From JBJMQS01 sp045802605 (GTDB taxonomy: Bacteria; Planctomycetota; Planctomycetia; Gemmatales; Gemmataceae), in assembly GCA_045802605.1 (NCBI GenBank), contig JBJMQS010000036.1:186001-250000 (forward strand): a stretch of 64,000 nucleotides of DNA, read 5' to 3'. Of the stretch, positions 35,642 through 44,670 are shown piece by piece. The first letter of the stretch is position 1; every line of letters starts with the position of its first letter. The position numbers and the translations under genes were made by a program. The notes under the pieces were generated by a model that saw only the letters and a list, made by a program, of their open reading frames with translations, was not told the origin of the DNA and ran no database searches.

Positions 35642-35860
35642 ATGTTGGAAGAAACCCCGCCGACACCAAACCCACCAAGCCCGGAGCCCGCGCCGAAGCC
35701 GTCCGAACCGGTGGTGTCTGATCCGGAGGCACCGCCGATCCCGGAGCCTGCGAAGCCGGGCGATCCCATTCCAGATTTCGGATTGGCCGACCCGCGCAAG
35801 ATGCCGGGGCCGGAGATTCTGGGCGACGTGGCGCAAGCCAATTCGGTCGAGCGCGATTGA
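35642..35860 (+). CDS. Small proline/glutamate-rich protein, 72 aa
   Basis: An acidic, disordered-looking protein, starting MLEETPPTPNPPSPEPAPKP, with Pro at about a third of positions in the first 50 residues. No domain is recognised. AAGGAG lies 7 bp before the ATG, which supports translation. Downstream is a palindromic repeat. Confidence 0.6.
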   Translation: MLEETPPTPNPPSPEPAPKPSEPVVSDPEAPPIPEPAKPGDPIPDFGLADPRKMPGPEILGDVAQANSVERD

Positions 35861-35872
35861 ACTGCAAAAGCC

Positions 35873-35939
35873 CGGCGGGGATAAACCCCGCCGCTCCTAA
35901 ACACAAACAAAAAAGAGCGGCGGGGTTCATCCCCGCCGT
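35873..35939. repeat. Palindromic repeat, GGCGGGGTTTATCCCCGCC type (copy 2)
   Basis: Same family as 27484-27564: arms CGGCGGGGATAAACCCCGCC and complement around a ~24-bp AT-rich loop. It lies between the convergent small Pro-rich gene and the histone-like gene. Confidence 0.8.
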
Positions 35940-35951
35940 CTTTCTTTTCAC

Positions 35952-36632
35952 TTAGTCGTGGTGCTCGTCGCCGTGCCAGAGGCTCGGTGTCTCCGGCTCG
36001 CGGCGTTCCGGCTCGGAGTGTTCCGAGCGATGCTCTTCGTGACGTTCGCTCATCGCATTCATCTGTTCCAACACCGGCTGAATGTGTTCGCCGAGCGCTT
36101 CACTGGCGCCGCGAGCGGCACCAATAGCTGCGCCGGCCAAGACGTCATTGAAGATGACCTTGGCTTCTTTTGCCACTGCGCGGCCGGCCTTCTTGACGGT
36201 GGACGTGGCTTTGCGGGTCGCCTTGCGAACGGTCTTGGCTGTCGTTTTCGCGACGCGCTTGATCGTCTTGGTGGCGCCACCGCGCTTGGCGGCTTTCGAG
36301 CGAGCCGTTGACTTCGCCATTTTCACCTTCGCGCCCTTGCGGCCCGCCTTCGCCTTTGCGACCTTGGCCGACTTGGCTTTACCCTTGGCCTTCGCGGGTC
36401 GCGTCATACGCTTGGCGGAGCGGGCCGGCTTGGCTTTCTTGGACGCTTTCTTTCGTGCGGACTTCGCCACGGTCGGTCCCCTTTCGTGAGTGTTTTCGCT
36501 GGTCCCGAGCAACCGGTCTTTGAGCGCGGCCAGTTTTCGATCTAACCGTGCGCGGGTCGCCGCCATGTTCGCCAGAATCTCATCCGGCGATTCGGTCAGC
36601 CCGGGATCGGGGTCGCTCGGCACTAGAGCCAC
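35952..36632 (-). CDS. Histone H1-like lysine/alanine-rich protein
   Basis: A 226-residue protein. The N-terminal ~45 residues resemble a DUF3618-like segment (SPDEILANMAATRARLDRKL). Residues about 55-160 are very basic with Lys, Ala and Arg (KKASKKAKPARSAKR, AKSTARSKAAKRGG, VRKATRKATSTVKKA), like the C-terminal tail of eukaryotic histone H1 and bacterial HU/H1-like proteins. A hydrophobic segment (VLAGAAIGAARGASEAL) and a His/Glu-rich tail follow. It is a candidate nucleoid-compacting protein; DNA binding is inferred from composition. Confidence 0.75.
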   Translation of the reverse strand: MALVPSDPDPGLTESPDEILANMAATRARLDRKLAALKDRLLGTSENTHERGPTVAKSARKKASKKAKPARSAKRMTRPAKAKGKAKSAKVAKAKAGRKGAKVKMAKSTARSKAAKRGGATKTIKRVAKTTAKTVRKATRKATSTVKKAGRAVAKEAKVIFNDVLAGAAIGAARGASEALGEHIQPVLEQMNAMSERHEEHRSEHSEPERREPETPSLWHGDEHHD

Positions 36633-37017
36633 GTCATCTCTCCGCCTGGTGCCCGCACCAATTTGGGCAAGCGACGGATGCAGGATAGATTATGTCGGCA
36701 TTGCCGGCGCGAAGCAATTATCTGCGTTTGCTTCGATTTTTTTAAAATCGCTTGCCCCGCGCATTCGACACACCGCTTCCACGGGACGATCGGACCGCGC
36801 GGCAAATCCACTTTCTGCCCACCGGGCGCAGCACGACATAACTTCCGTGAAAACAATAGGTTGCATTCAACGACGGGATTCCGCCCAGCAAAAACGATTC
36901 TGCTGGGATGGGGTGCCCCCCATTTCACTGGGCGGAATTATCGCCTACACCGCACGCCGCGATTGGACGCCGGCTGTATTATGAACCTGTCCCAACTCTG
37001 AACTCACGAATGCCTCC
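36633..37017. promoter_or_regulatory. Divergent intergenic region, no gene recognised
   Basis: The gap separates the histone-like gene (leftward) from rimO (rightward). It contains an AT-rich inverted segment CGATTTTTTTAAAATCG (about 36737-36753). Short ORFs on both strands look non-coding. I see no recognisable binding site or RNA. Confidence 0.4.
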
Positions 37018-38406
37018 ATGCCGGCCGCTTCCGTAAATCCCCGTTCGTTGGCTTTTGTCTCGCTCGGGTGCCCGAAGAACACTGTCGATAGCGAGCGGAT
37101 GCTCGGCAAGTTGGCCCAAGACGGCTACGCGCTGACGGCCGACGCCGACGGGGCCGACGTCGTCGTTATCAACACCTGCGGCTTCATCGAGCCGGCCCGG
37201 CAAGAATCGCTCGGCGTTATCCGCGAGATGTTGGAACTAAAACGCCAGGGCAAAGTCGGCGCGGTCGTCGTCGCCGGCTGTCTCGCTGAGCGGCAAAAAG
37301 ACATGCTGCTCGAATCCGTTCCCGAGGTCGATCAAATCGTCGGCGTCTTTGGCCGCGAGGAAATCGTCGGAGTTTTAGATCGCGCACTAGATAGCTCGGC
37401 ACGCAAGCAAGGGTCGATCGTCGCCGAACAACGCAGCCTGTTCCGCCCCGCGCCCGTCAAAGCCCTCGAAGACACCGCCCGCCTGCGCATCACGCCGCGG
37501 CACTTCGCTTATTTGAAAATCAGCGAAGGCTGCGATCGGCTCTGCACCTTCTGCGCGATCCCCGCGATGCGTGGCAAGCACATCACCAAGCCAATCGAAG
37601 AAGTCGTCCGCGAAGCCAAAGAATTGGCTGCCGATGGCGTGCGCGAGTTGATCATCGTTGCGCAAGACACCACTTACTACGGTCTCGATCTCTACGGCAA
37701 GATTCGCCTGGCCGAGTTGCTCCGTAAGCTTGATCGGATCGATGGCATCGAGTGGATCCGCGTGCTCTATTGCTACCCGGAACACTTCACCCCCGAGTTG
37801 ATGGAAACGCTGGCCTCGGCTAAGAAGATCATTCCCTATCTCGACATGCCGCTGCAGCACATCGACGACCGCATGCTCAAGCGTATGCAGCGACGAGTCA
37901 CGCGCGGCAGCACTGAAAAGTTGCTAGGAAGTTTGCGGTCTACAATTCCGAACCTGACGATGCGAACCACGTTTATTGTCGGTTTCCCGGGCGAAACCGA
38001 GAGCGAGTTCGAAGAGCTCGTCGGTTTCGTCCGCGAGGCGAAGTTCGAACGCTGCGGCGTGTTTCCCTATTCGCGCGAGCCGGGCACGCCAGCCGATCGG
38101 CTGCCGGATCACTTGCCCGAAGAGCTAAAGAACGAACGCCGGGATCGGTTGATGGCCGTGCAGCAGGAAGTGGCATTCGCCTGGAGCGCGGCCCAGATGG
38201 GCCGCGAGGTGCCGGTGATCGTGGATTCTCCGGACCCGGAATTCCCGAGCCACGTGCTAGCCCGCAGCCCGGCCGATGCACCGGATATCGATTGCCAAAT
38301 CCGGGTGAAGGGCAAGAACCTCCGGCCCGGCGATTTTGTGAAGGCGAAAATCACGGCGGCCGACGGATATGATCTCGCCGCACGGGCCATTGGCGCTGCC
38401 TGGTAA
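37018..38406 (+). CDS. rimO: Ribosomal protein S12 methylthiotransferase RimO
   Basis: A radical-SAM enzyme that adds a methylthio group to an aspartate of ribosomal protein S12. It is 462 residues. The N-terminal cluster cysteines are C18, C54 and C88. The radical-SAM cysteines are C172, C176 and C179 in EGCDRLCTFCAIP. The C-terminal TRAM domain follows (about 395-460). The opening FVSLGCPKNTVDSERM is the family signature. pgsA begins 7 bp after the stop, so the two are probably an operon. Confidence 0.95.
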   Translation: MPAASVNPRSLAFVSLGCPKNTVDSERMLGKLAQDGYALTADADGADVVVINTCGFIEPARQESLGVIREMLELKRQGKVGAVVVAGCLAERQKDMLLESVPEVDQIVGVFGREEIVGVLDRALDSSARKQGSIVAEQRSLFRPAPVKALEDTARLRITPRHFAYLKISEGCDRLCTFCAIPAMRGKHITKPIEEVVREAKELAADGVRELIIVAQDTTYYGLDLYGKIRLAELLRKLDRIDGIEWIRVLYCYPEHFTPELMETLASAKKIIPYLDMPLQHIDDRMLKRMQRRVTRGSTEKLLGSLRSTIPNLTMRTTFIVGFPGETESEFEELVGFVREAKFERCGVFPYSREPGTPADRLPDHLPEELKNERRDRLMAVQQEVAFAWSAAQMGREVPVIVDSPDPEFPSHVLARSPADAPDIDCQIRVKGKNLRPGDFVKAKITAADGYDLAARAIGAAW

Positions 38407-38413
38407 CTAAATC

Positions 38414-39007
38414 ATGGATGTGATTACCCACACGCCACGTCCGCAGGTTCGAATCGCTCCCTCCCAAGTCTGGAACATCCCCAACGCATTGACGACGGTT
38501 CGCCTCGGCATGGCGTTTGTCTTGTTCGGTTGCATCGCGCTCGAACTCTGGCAAACGGCCCTCGTTCTGTTTATCATCGCCGCCTTCACCGATTGGCTCG
38601 ACGGCTACCTCGCTCGCAAGCAAGGACTCAACACCGCGTTTGGCCGAAACTTCGATCCGCTCGTGGACAAGATCCTCGTCGGCGGTGCGTTCATTTTCCT
38701 GTTGCCCGTCCGTGGTTCGATGCTGACGCCCTGGATCGTGACACTAGTCATCGCGCGGGAATTAATGGTCACGGGGCTGCGCGGCTACTTCGAAGCCCGC
38801 GCGACGAAATTCGGCGCGGACATGTTCGGCAAAGTGAAAATGGTCCTGCAATGCGCCGCGCTGATCGCGATTCTCGTCGCCCTGTCATGGGACACTGGGC
38901 GTTGGATTATTTTGCAACCGGCTCTGATCTACGCCATGGTGATGGCAACGGCGTTAAGCGGCCTGCAGTACGTCATCAAGGCGATTGCGATTTTGCGGCA
39001 TATCTAA
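38414..39007 (+). CDS. pgsA: CDP-alcohol phosphatidyltransferase, probable PgsA
   Basis: It makes phosphatidylglycerophosphate from CDP-diacylglycerol and glycerol 3-phosphate, in the inner membrane. The 197-residue protein has the family motif D60-WLDG-YLARKQGL...G77...D81...D85 in FTDWLDGYLAR and GRNFDPLVDK. Four or five membrane helices are visible. It follows rimO closely. Confidence 0.92.
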   Translation: MDVITHTPRPQVRIAPSQVWNIPNALTTVRLGMAFVLFGCIALELWQTALVLFIIAAFTDWLDGYLARKQGLNTAFGRNFDPLVDKILVGGAFIFLLPVRGSMLTPWIVTLVIARELMVTGLRGYFEARATKFGADMFGKVKMVLQCAALIAILVALSWDTGRWIILQPALIYAMVMATALSGLQYVIKAIAILRHI

Positions 39008-39010
39008 CGC

Positions 39011-39105
39011 CCCTCGTTCCCAAGCTCCGCTTGGGAACGCACTGCGGCGAAGCTCTGCTTCGCGTTTTCCTCCCCTGATAATGAGCCGGAAGCTCAATTG
39101 TCGCC
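39011..39105. repeat. Palindromic repeats between pgsA and the acyltransferase gene
   Basis: A CGTTCCCAAGC-type hairpin (about 39014-39040) is followed by AGCTCTGCTTCGCG and a partial TAATGAGCCGGAAGC arm (39077-39091), which resembles the repeat at 40098-40158. Confidence 0.65.
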
Positions 39106-39153
39106 AACACCCGTATCGGTTACCATCGGCGCTCAATCCATGAGGGTTTTGCC

Positions 39154-40089
39154 ATGGCGAAGGAGCGCCGGCCGGTTATTGATTACCTTGTCTATTTGGC
39201 GGTGCGCTCCGTCGTCGGCGTGATCCAGGCGCTGCCCATGACTTGGGCCCGCGGTCTGGCCAACATGCTGGCGGCCCTGGCATTCCGTGTCGATCGCCGG
39301 CACCGCGATGTCGCAAAAGAGAATCTCCGTCACGCCTTCCCGAATCGATACGACGACACCCAACTCGATGAACTTGTGAAGAACGTTTACCGCCACTTCG
39401 TGGGGCTTGTCGTCGAGATCGCGGTGTTGCCGCGCAAATTGCACACGCACAACTGGCGCAAGTACATGGACCTCGAGAACGGGCATCTGATTCTCGACGG
39501 CTTGACGTCGAGCCGGCCGCTGCTGATTGTCACCGGTCATTTCGGCAACTGGGAGTTGGCGGGCTTCGCGCTCGGCTTGCTCGGCTTCAAGACCTACGCC
39601 GTGGCGCGGGTGCTCGACAATCCGCACTTGGAAAAGTTTCTGAAGTCGTTCCGGCAAAAGACCGGCCAGACGATTTTGGCCAAGAAGGGCGACTTCGATC
39701 AGATGCAGGACTTGCTCACGGCCGGCGCGGCGATCGCCACGCTCGCCGATCAGGATGCCGGGCCACGCGGCTTGTTCGTCGATTACTTTGGCCGACCCGC
39801 CTCCACGTTCAAATCGATTGCCCTTTTGGCGATGGAATACAACGTGCCGCTGCTTGTCATCGGCACGCCGAAGATCTCGCCGCCGATGTACTATCACGTG
39901 GTGGCCGAGGATTTCATCGACCCGGCCGAGTACGCCGATCGGCCCGATGCGGCGAAAGCCATCACACAGCGATATACTCATGCGATTGAGCGACTGGTCC
40001 GGCGCGACCCCGGCCAATACTTTTGGCTGCACCGCCGCTGGAAGCATCAGCCGCCCGTCCGCAAGGCGAAGCCGGCCGTCGCGGCGTAA
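39154..40089 (+). CDS. Lysophospholipid acyltransferase, LpxL/HtrB-like
   Basis: A 311-residue membrane-associated acyltransferase of the lipid A biosynthesis (LpxL/HtrB) family. A hydrophobic N-terminus (about 11-27) precedes the catalytic HX4E box, H129-FGNW-E134. The C-terminal FWLHRRWKHQPP is the usual end of the family. It probably acylates a lipid A precursor or another lipid. The start ATG is at 39154; the repeat-derived sequence lies just upstream. Confidence 0.88.
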   Translation: MAKERRPVIDYLVYLAVRSVVGVIQALPMTWARGLANMLAALAFRVDRRHRDVAKENLRHAFPNRYDDTQLDELVKNVYRHFVGLVVEIAVLPRKLHTHNWRKYMDLENGHLILDGLTSSRPLLIVTGHFGNWELAGFALGLLGFKTYAVARVLDNPHLEKFLKSFRQKTGQTILAKKGDFDQMQDLLTAGAAIATLADQDAGPRGLFVDYFGRPASTFKSIALLAMEYNVPLLVIGTPKISPPMYYHVVAEDFIDPAEYADRPDAAKAITQRYTHAIERLVRRDPGQYFWLHRRWKHQPPVRKAKPAVAA

Positions 40090-40097
40090 TCATATTA

Positions 40098-40158
40098 ATG
40101 AGCCGGAAGCGTTAGCGACGGAATAGACACCGTTGCTAACGCTTCCGGCTCGTTAGGC
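40098..40158. repeat. Palindromic repeat, GAGCCGGAAGCGTTAGC type
   Basis: The left arm TGAGCCGGAAGCGTTAGCGA and the right arm TGCTAACGCTTCCGGCTCGT pair across a short loop. A partial copy lies near 39080. Confidence 0.75.
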
Positions 40159-40175
40159 GTTCAACCGACCCTGGG

Positions 40176-40586
40176 GTGTTTGTGCTCACTGGTCCCAACG
40201 TCATTCTCGCTTTGAAGATTGCGGTGATCGCGGTGACGCTCTTGCTCATCGCCTCACTCATCGCACTACTTCGTGGCAATTACCGGCTGCATGGCCGCAT
40301 CAACCTCGTCTTCATGGTGCTGACGTTGGCCGCGGTGCTCGGGCTCGAAACGATCATCCGTTTTTATGACCCGAAAATGTTCGATTATTTCGATGAAGCC
40401 ACGCGGCAAATCATGGCCATACATCTGAGCTTTTCGATTCCGTCAACGATTCTGTTGCCGATCATGTACTACACGGGCCGAACGCACCGGCGGCGCGTGC
40501 ATTACACACTGGCTGTCGTGTTCAGCATTTGTTGGATCGGCGCGTTTATCACAGGTGTGGGCTTTTTGCCGCACAAGGCGCCCTGA
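40176..40586 (+). CDS. DUF420-type membrane protein
   Basis: A 136-residue protein with four membrane helices (about 9-30, 42-62, 81-101 and 113-131), the layout and length of DUF420 proteins. Conserved histidines are visible in IHLSFSIP and the C-terminal HRRRVHYTLA region. The start is GTG 40176 or GTG 40182; no clear ribosome site. scpB starts 7 bp after the stop. Proteins of this family often accompany respiratory oxidase genes, but none is present here. Confidence 0.8.
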   Translation: MFVLTGPNVILALKIAVIAVTLLLIASLIALLRGNYRLHGRINLVFMVLTLAAVLGLETIIRFYDPKMFDYFDEATRQIMAIHLSFSIPSTILLPIMYYTGRTHRRRVHYTLAVVFSICWIGAFITGVGFLPHKAP

Positions 40587-40593
40587 GGAAACC

Positions 40594-41154
40594 ATGCCGC
40601 ACGACGCCGGCGAGTACGCGGCCAAGCTCCAAAGTGCCTCGGCGATGCCCGAGTCGCCGCCGCCGCTCGTGCGCATCATCGAAGCAATGCTCTTCGCCGG
40701 GGGCCAGCCGATCACGGCCCAGATCGCCAGTGCCGCGATTCGCGGCCTCACCGCGGATCAATTCCAGACCACCGTGGACGAACTGGCTCGCCAATATCGG
40801 AAACAAAATCGGCCCTACATCGTGCGCTCGGACCCGAAGGGTTACACGCTGGCGCTCAAGCCCGCCTTCCAACACGTCAAACAAAAACTCGGCGCTAAGC
40901 CGCGCACGGCCAAGTTGACGCAGCCGCAACTTGATGTGCTCTCGATCGTCGCCTACAAACAGCCGGTCGCTCGCAAAGAGATCGACGCGCTGTGCAATCA
41001 GGATTGCTCATCGCTGCTGCGGCAACTCGTTCGTTTGGGATTGATCTCGGTCAGCGAGAAAAGCGCGTACAGCACCACGCCGCGATTCCTGGAGCTGTTC
41101 CATTTGAAGTCATTGGATGATTTGCCAAGGACCTTGGATTTGCACAAGGTTTAG
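40594..41154 (+). CDS. scpB: Segregation and condensation protein B
   Basis: The ScpB subunit of the SMC-ScpA-ScpB condensin, which aids chromosome segregation. It is 186 residues with the family's two winged-helix domains: RIIEAMLFAGGQPITAQIA at the start and LTQPQLDVLSIVAYKQPVARKEIDAL in the second. The ATG 40594 is preceded by GAGGAA and lies 7 bp after the DUF420 stop; an upstream in-frame ATG at 40555 is less likely. Its last 4 bp overlap the convergent NCS1 gene. Confidence 0.93.
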   Translation: MPHDAGEYAAKLQSASAMPESPPPLVRIIEAMLFAGGQPITAQIASAAIRGLTADQFQTTVDELARQYRKQNRPYIVRSDPKGYTLALKPAFQHVKQKLGAKPRTAKLTQPQLDVLSIVAYKQPVARKEIDALCNQDCSSLLRQLVRLGLISVSEKSAYSTTPRFLELFHLKSLDDLPRTLDLHKV

Positions 41155-42776
41155 GTCTTTGGGATCACTTTGGCGCTTGCGCTACTTCGAAATACAGGCG
41201 TGCAGACCAGATAAACCACGAAAGCCACGCCGAAGCTGACGAACCAGGCGTAGCTATAAAGGTCCACCCAGAAATCGGAAAAGGTAATGATGTGAGCATT
41301 TTTCAGTTCGTACGTTTTTGCAATCGCGTCGAGGGCAGATGTCTTGGTGAAGACCAGCGGATAGCCCGCGAAGCGCTCCCAAAATGGCAACTCGGTGATG
41401 GTGGCCAGGAAACCGGGCACGCACGGGGCGATCCCCGCGAGGAGCGCCACGATGGCGACGAGGTTGAATCCGCCGCTGTACCAATACGGGCTTAATTTGC
41501 GGTAAAGGCCGGCGAGATCAAGTTTGGTCCGCCGAATGATGTAATAGTCTGCAAGCAATATTCCGCCGATCGCTCCGAGCAGAGAAGAATACCCAATCAG
41601 CCAGGTGTAGATGTACCCGCTGGGGTCGTTGTAAAGTCGCCAGGGTTGGATCGCGATGCCGATCAGGCCCGTGATCAAGCCGCCGGTGCGAAAACCAATG
41701 TATCGCGGCCAGACGTGGGCGAAATCGTTTGCTGGGCTCACGACGTTTGCAGCGATGTTTGTCGCCAGCGTGGCGAGGCTCAATGCGAAGAGCGCGAGTG
41801 CCAAGACGATGGGATTGGCGAATCGAGTTATCAAGTTAATGGGTTCCCACAACTCTTTGGCGGCGACATTCGGATAGATGATGACGGCCGCCGAGGTCAC
41901 CGCGGCACCAATGAACGAGTAGAGGGCCATCGTCGTGGGCAGGCCGAGCGCTTGGCCCAGGACTTGATCGCGCTGCGAGTGGGCGTAGCGCGAGAAGTCG
42001 GGAATATTCAAAGACAGTGTCGCCCAGTAACCTACCGCCGCTGTCAGAGCCGGGAAGAAGAAGTGCCAGAATTCGCGTCCGTGCAGCCGCGATGGCTCGG
42101 CAAACATCGGCCCAAAGCCAGCGTCGGGTTTCACGGCGCGGGCTTGTAACACCGCCCATGCCAACAGTGCAAGCCCTAAACCAATGAGCAACGGGGCCTT
42201 GAAATTGAGCAGGATCCGGATCGATTCGATGCCCAAGTAAATAATCAGAATGTTGATCGACCAGAAAAACAAGAAGCAGGCAAACTGCGGCCACGTGATT
42301 CCCAGGCCATCGATCAAAGGAAGTTGCTGCCATTCAGGGAAATTCATTTCCAGCACTTTGTAGATGGCCCAGCCGCCAATCCACGATTGAATTCCAAACC
42401 AGCCACACGCGACCAATGCGCGCAACAGTGCCGGGACATTTGCGCCCAACAAGCCAAACGATGCTCGGCAATAAACCGGGAACGGAATTCCATAGCGGGT
42501 GCCCGCGTGTGCGTTGAGCACCATTGGAATGAGCACGATCACGTTGCCGATGAAGATTGTCAGGACCGATTGCCACCAACTGAAACCCTGGCTAATGCTG
42601 CTGGACGCGAGCGTGTACGTGGTCACGCAGGCGGCCATGGAAATCCACAGCGCGGCAATATCCTTCATGCCCCACTTGCGCTCACTCCGCGGAACCGGGG
42701 CCATGTCGCGGTTGTAATACGGCGAGCCCGAGAGGTCTTCCCTTAACTCAACAATTTCGTCGCTGTTGGTACCCAT
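41151..42776 (-). CDS. NCS1 family nucleobase:cation symporter
   Basis: A 541-residue inner-membrane transporter of the NCS1 type with about 12 membrane helices, which imports purines, pyrimidines, hydantoins or allantoin with Na+ or H+. The N-terminus (ERKWGMKDIAALWISMAACVTTYTLASS), GTRYGIPFPVYCRASFG and WSINILIIYLGIESIR match the family. The specific substrate cannot be told. The neighbouring gene is a nucleoside deaminase on the same strand, which suggests salvage of a nucleobase. Confidence 0.9.
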   Translation of the reverse strand: MGTNSDEIVELREDLSGSPYYNRDMAPVPRSERKWGMKDIAALWISMAACVTTYTLASSSISQGFSWWQSVLTIFIGNVIVLIPMVLNAHAGTRYGIPFPVYCRASFGLLGANVPALLRALVACGWFGIQSWIGGWAIYKVLEMNFPEWQQLPLIDGLGITWPQFACFLFFWSINILIIYLGIESIRILLNFKAPLLIGLGLALLAWAVLQARAVKPDAGFGPMFAEPSRLHGREFWHFFFPALTAAVGYWATLSLNIPDFSRYAHSQRDQVLGQALGLPTTMALYSFIGAAVTSAAVIIYPNVAAKELWEPINLITRFANPIVLALALFALSLATLATNIAANVVSPANDFAHVWPRYIGFRTGGLITGLIGIAIQPWRLYNDPSGYIYTWLIGYSSLLGAIGGILLADYYIIRRTKLDLAGLYRKLSPYWYSGGFNLVAIVALLAGIAPCVPGFLATITELPFWERFAGYPLVFTKTSALDAIAKTYELKNAHIITFSDFWVDLYSYAWFVSFGVAFVVYLVCTPVFRSSASAKVIPKT

Positions 42777-42839
42777 GGCATTTGTCTTACGGAAGCTCGT
42801 TCTTCATTCTGACTTCTGCAATCTGAATTCTGACTTCTT

Positions 42840-43307
42840 TCAATAGGCTCTCCCGCCCGCCCGCTTCCATTCGTCAAACAGGCCGGCACATTCCTTGGCG
42901 AGCAAGCCGTCCTCGACTTTCAGCGGGCTGCGGCCCATGCGCGCCATTTCTTTGGCCGGGATATACAACTCGGCGAACCCGGCCGTACCTGCATCCGCGA
43001 TGGTCGCGCCGAAAACCACCCGCTCGATCTTGGCCCAGTGGATAGCAGCCAGGCACATGGGGCAGGGCTCGGTGGTCGAGTAAAGCGTGCAACCTTTGAG
43101 ATCAATTGTGTTCAGAGCTTTCGCGGCCGTGCGGATGCAATTCACCTCGGCGTGGGCCGTGGGATCGGTCGTCGCCCAAACGATGTTGTGCGTGCAGGCG
43201 ACCACGCGGCTACCTTGCGCGATCAAAGCGCCGAAGGGCGATTGCCCGGCCGCGATTCCCTCGCGCGTCTTGGCGATCGCCAAGCGCATGAACTCTTCGT
43301 CGCTCAT
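42840..43307 (-). CDS. Nucleoside/guanine deaminase of the CMP/dCMP deaminase family
   Basis: A 155-residue zinc-dependent deaminase. The zinc ligands and the catalytic glutamate are H52-A-E54 in AHAEVNC and C82/C85 in PCPMC. The size and the C-terminal LYIPAKEMA fit guanine deaminase or related proteins rather than TadA, but the substrate is inferred. The open frame continues to 43379, but the extra 24 residues probably run into a palindromic repeat, so the start is ATG 43307. It precedes the NCS1 gene on the same strand. Confidence 0.88.
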   Translation of the reverse strand: MSDEEFMRLAIAKTREGIAAGQSPFGALIAQGSRVVACTHNIVWATTDPTAHAEVNCIRTAAKALNTIDLKGCTLYSTTEPCPMCLAAIHWAKIERVVFGATIADAGTAGFAELYIPAKEMARMGRSPLKVEDGLLAKECAGLFDEWKRAGGRAY

Positions 43308-43368
43308 TTTCCCCTCGCGAACGGGCGCAGGCGACCGTGAGGCATGGTAGGAATCATGCGAGAGATGA

Positions 43369-43508
43369 GTAGGTCCCACCTGCTGGGCGGGACCTGACGC
43401 CGCGGAGTCAAACGAAAGGGGCCGATTCGGAAAACTTGCAAATCAATACCCGGTTCGATTGGGTCCTAGGTCTTGCCGGTTCCGTCCCGCCCGGCAGGCG
43501 GGACCTAC
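43369..43508. repeat. Inverted repeat, GTAGGTCCC type (arms 90 bp apart)
   Basis: The arm at 43369-43393 (GTAGGTCCCACCTGCTGGGC) pairs with that at 43484-43508 across about 90 bp. The right arm holds the stop codon of the DUF1559 gene. It is the family that inserted in nadB. Confidence 0.8.
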
Positions 43509-44539
43509 TCCAGATCTACCGTCTCGCCGCCGGCGCGGGTCGCGATCGCTCGCCAGGTGTCGAGCTTGATTTGATTGGTGATCCAAACCACCGAGCCGTC
43601 GGCCATCGCAACATTCACGCCGCCCATATGGTTGCTGCGGGCGGCCCGGAAGCCATACGCGGTCAAATTCATCGCGCCTGGCGAAATCATGTTGGAGATG
43701 CAATCCGGCGTGGGATCATTCGGCAACAACACATGGTTGTAACTCGCACAGCGAATTTCGCCCGAGGCCCACATGAAGCCACGGCGGCGATCGACGTTCC
43801 ATCGAGCGGCCGACGCACACACCGCAGGAGTAACCACGGTGCCGGGGTTCATGTAGCCATACACCTTTTGCGCCGGAGCGGGCATCGGCCCATTGAAACT
43901 CTCCGGCCCCTCGCCGAGCGTGCTCTCCGACATCGCGGACGTGTGAGATGTGCCGTCTTTGATGTCGGCGGGACGCAAACCTTGCTGAGCCTTGAAGGCA
44001 CCATCGGCATCCCAGGGCGAGCCGATCGGGCTTTTGGTGTTGGTCGTCCCTCCACTGCCCAGGCAGGCGGCGTAATTGGTCGGGCCGATCACCGGCACGC
44101 CGTAGCCGCCTTTCAACTCCGTGATCCAATCGCTTGGGCAGAGGAAAATCTTGACCACCTGCTGCACCGCGAATTGATTTTCCGAAGAGATGCTGAAGGT
44201 GGGCAGCACATAGGTGGGCACATCAAGATTCATGCGATTGTAAATCGCTTCGTTCTCCAAGAAGGGGTTCACCTGTGCCAGCACGCTCCAACTGTGGAAG
44301 TAGGGCGGCAGGCTGGAGTAAGCACCTTTCGGTTTGGCGGGGAACGCCGATGGAAACTGTCCGCGATTCGCTTCGTAATGATGCAGGGCCAACGCCAATT
44401 GTTTCAAATTGTTGGCGCAGGCCGTCCGGTTCGAGGATTCGCGCACTCGCTGCACCGCGGGGAGAAGCAAACCGATCAAGACCGCGATGATCGCGATCAC
44501 GACGAGCAATTCGATCAATGTGAATGCCCGGCGGGTCAT
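43505..44539 (-). CDS. DUF1559 prepilin-like protein
   Basis: A 344-residue protein with a type IV prepilin/pseudopilin N-terminus: RRAFTLIELLVVIAIIAVLI, cleaved and methylated before the Phe. The C-terminus has the DUF1559 signature H-x9-DG (NHMGGVNVAMADGSV). Planctomycetes have dozens of such proteins; their exact role is unknown, possibly a surface or secretion pseudopilin. The in-frame ATG at 44569 is upstream, but MTRRAFT at 44539 is the likely start. The TAG stop is in the repeat. Confidence 0.92.
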   Translation of the reverse strand: MTRRAFTLIELLVVIAIIAVLIGLLLPAVQRVRESSNRTACANNLKQLALALHHYEANRGQFPSAFPAKPKGAYSSLPPYFHSWSVLAQVNPFLENEAIYNRMNLDVPTYVLPTFSISSENQFAVQQVVKIFLCPSDWITELKGGYGVPVIGPTNYAACLGSGGTTNTKSPIGSPWDADGAFKAQQGLRPADIKDGTSHTSAMSESTLGEGPESFNGPMPAPAQKVYGYMNPGTVVTPAVCASAARWNVDRRRGFMWASGEIRCASYNHVLLPNDPTPDCISNMISPGAMNLTAYGFRAARSNHMGGVNVAMADGSVVWITNQIKLDTWRAIATRAGGETVDLE

Positions 44540-44670
44540 TCTTCGTTTCTCACAAGGTAACAGCCTCAAATATCCTATCGATCCCTATGGCCTGTTTGGC
44601 CCGCGGGTCGTATCGAGTCTGTACGGCTGCCCATACATTTTGAAGTTTCATCGAGACGAAGGGGCCTCGC

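Noticed and set aside
36663..37001. 112-codon ORF before rimO with several cysteines
   Set aside because: No ribosome site, no recognisable zinc pattern, and a competing ORF on the other strand of similar quality.
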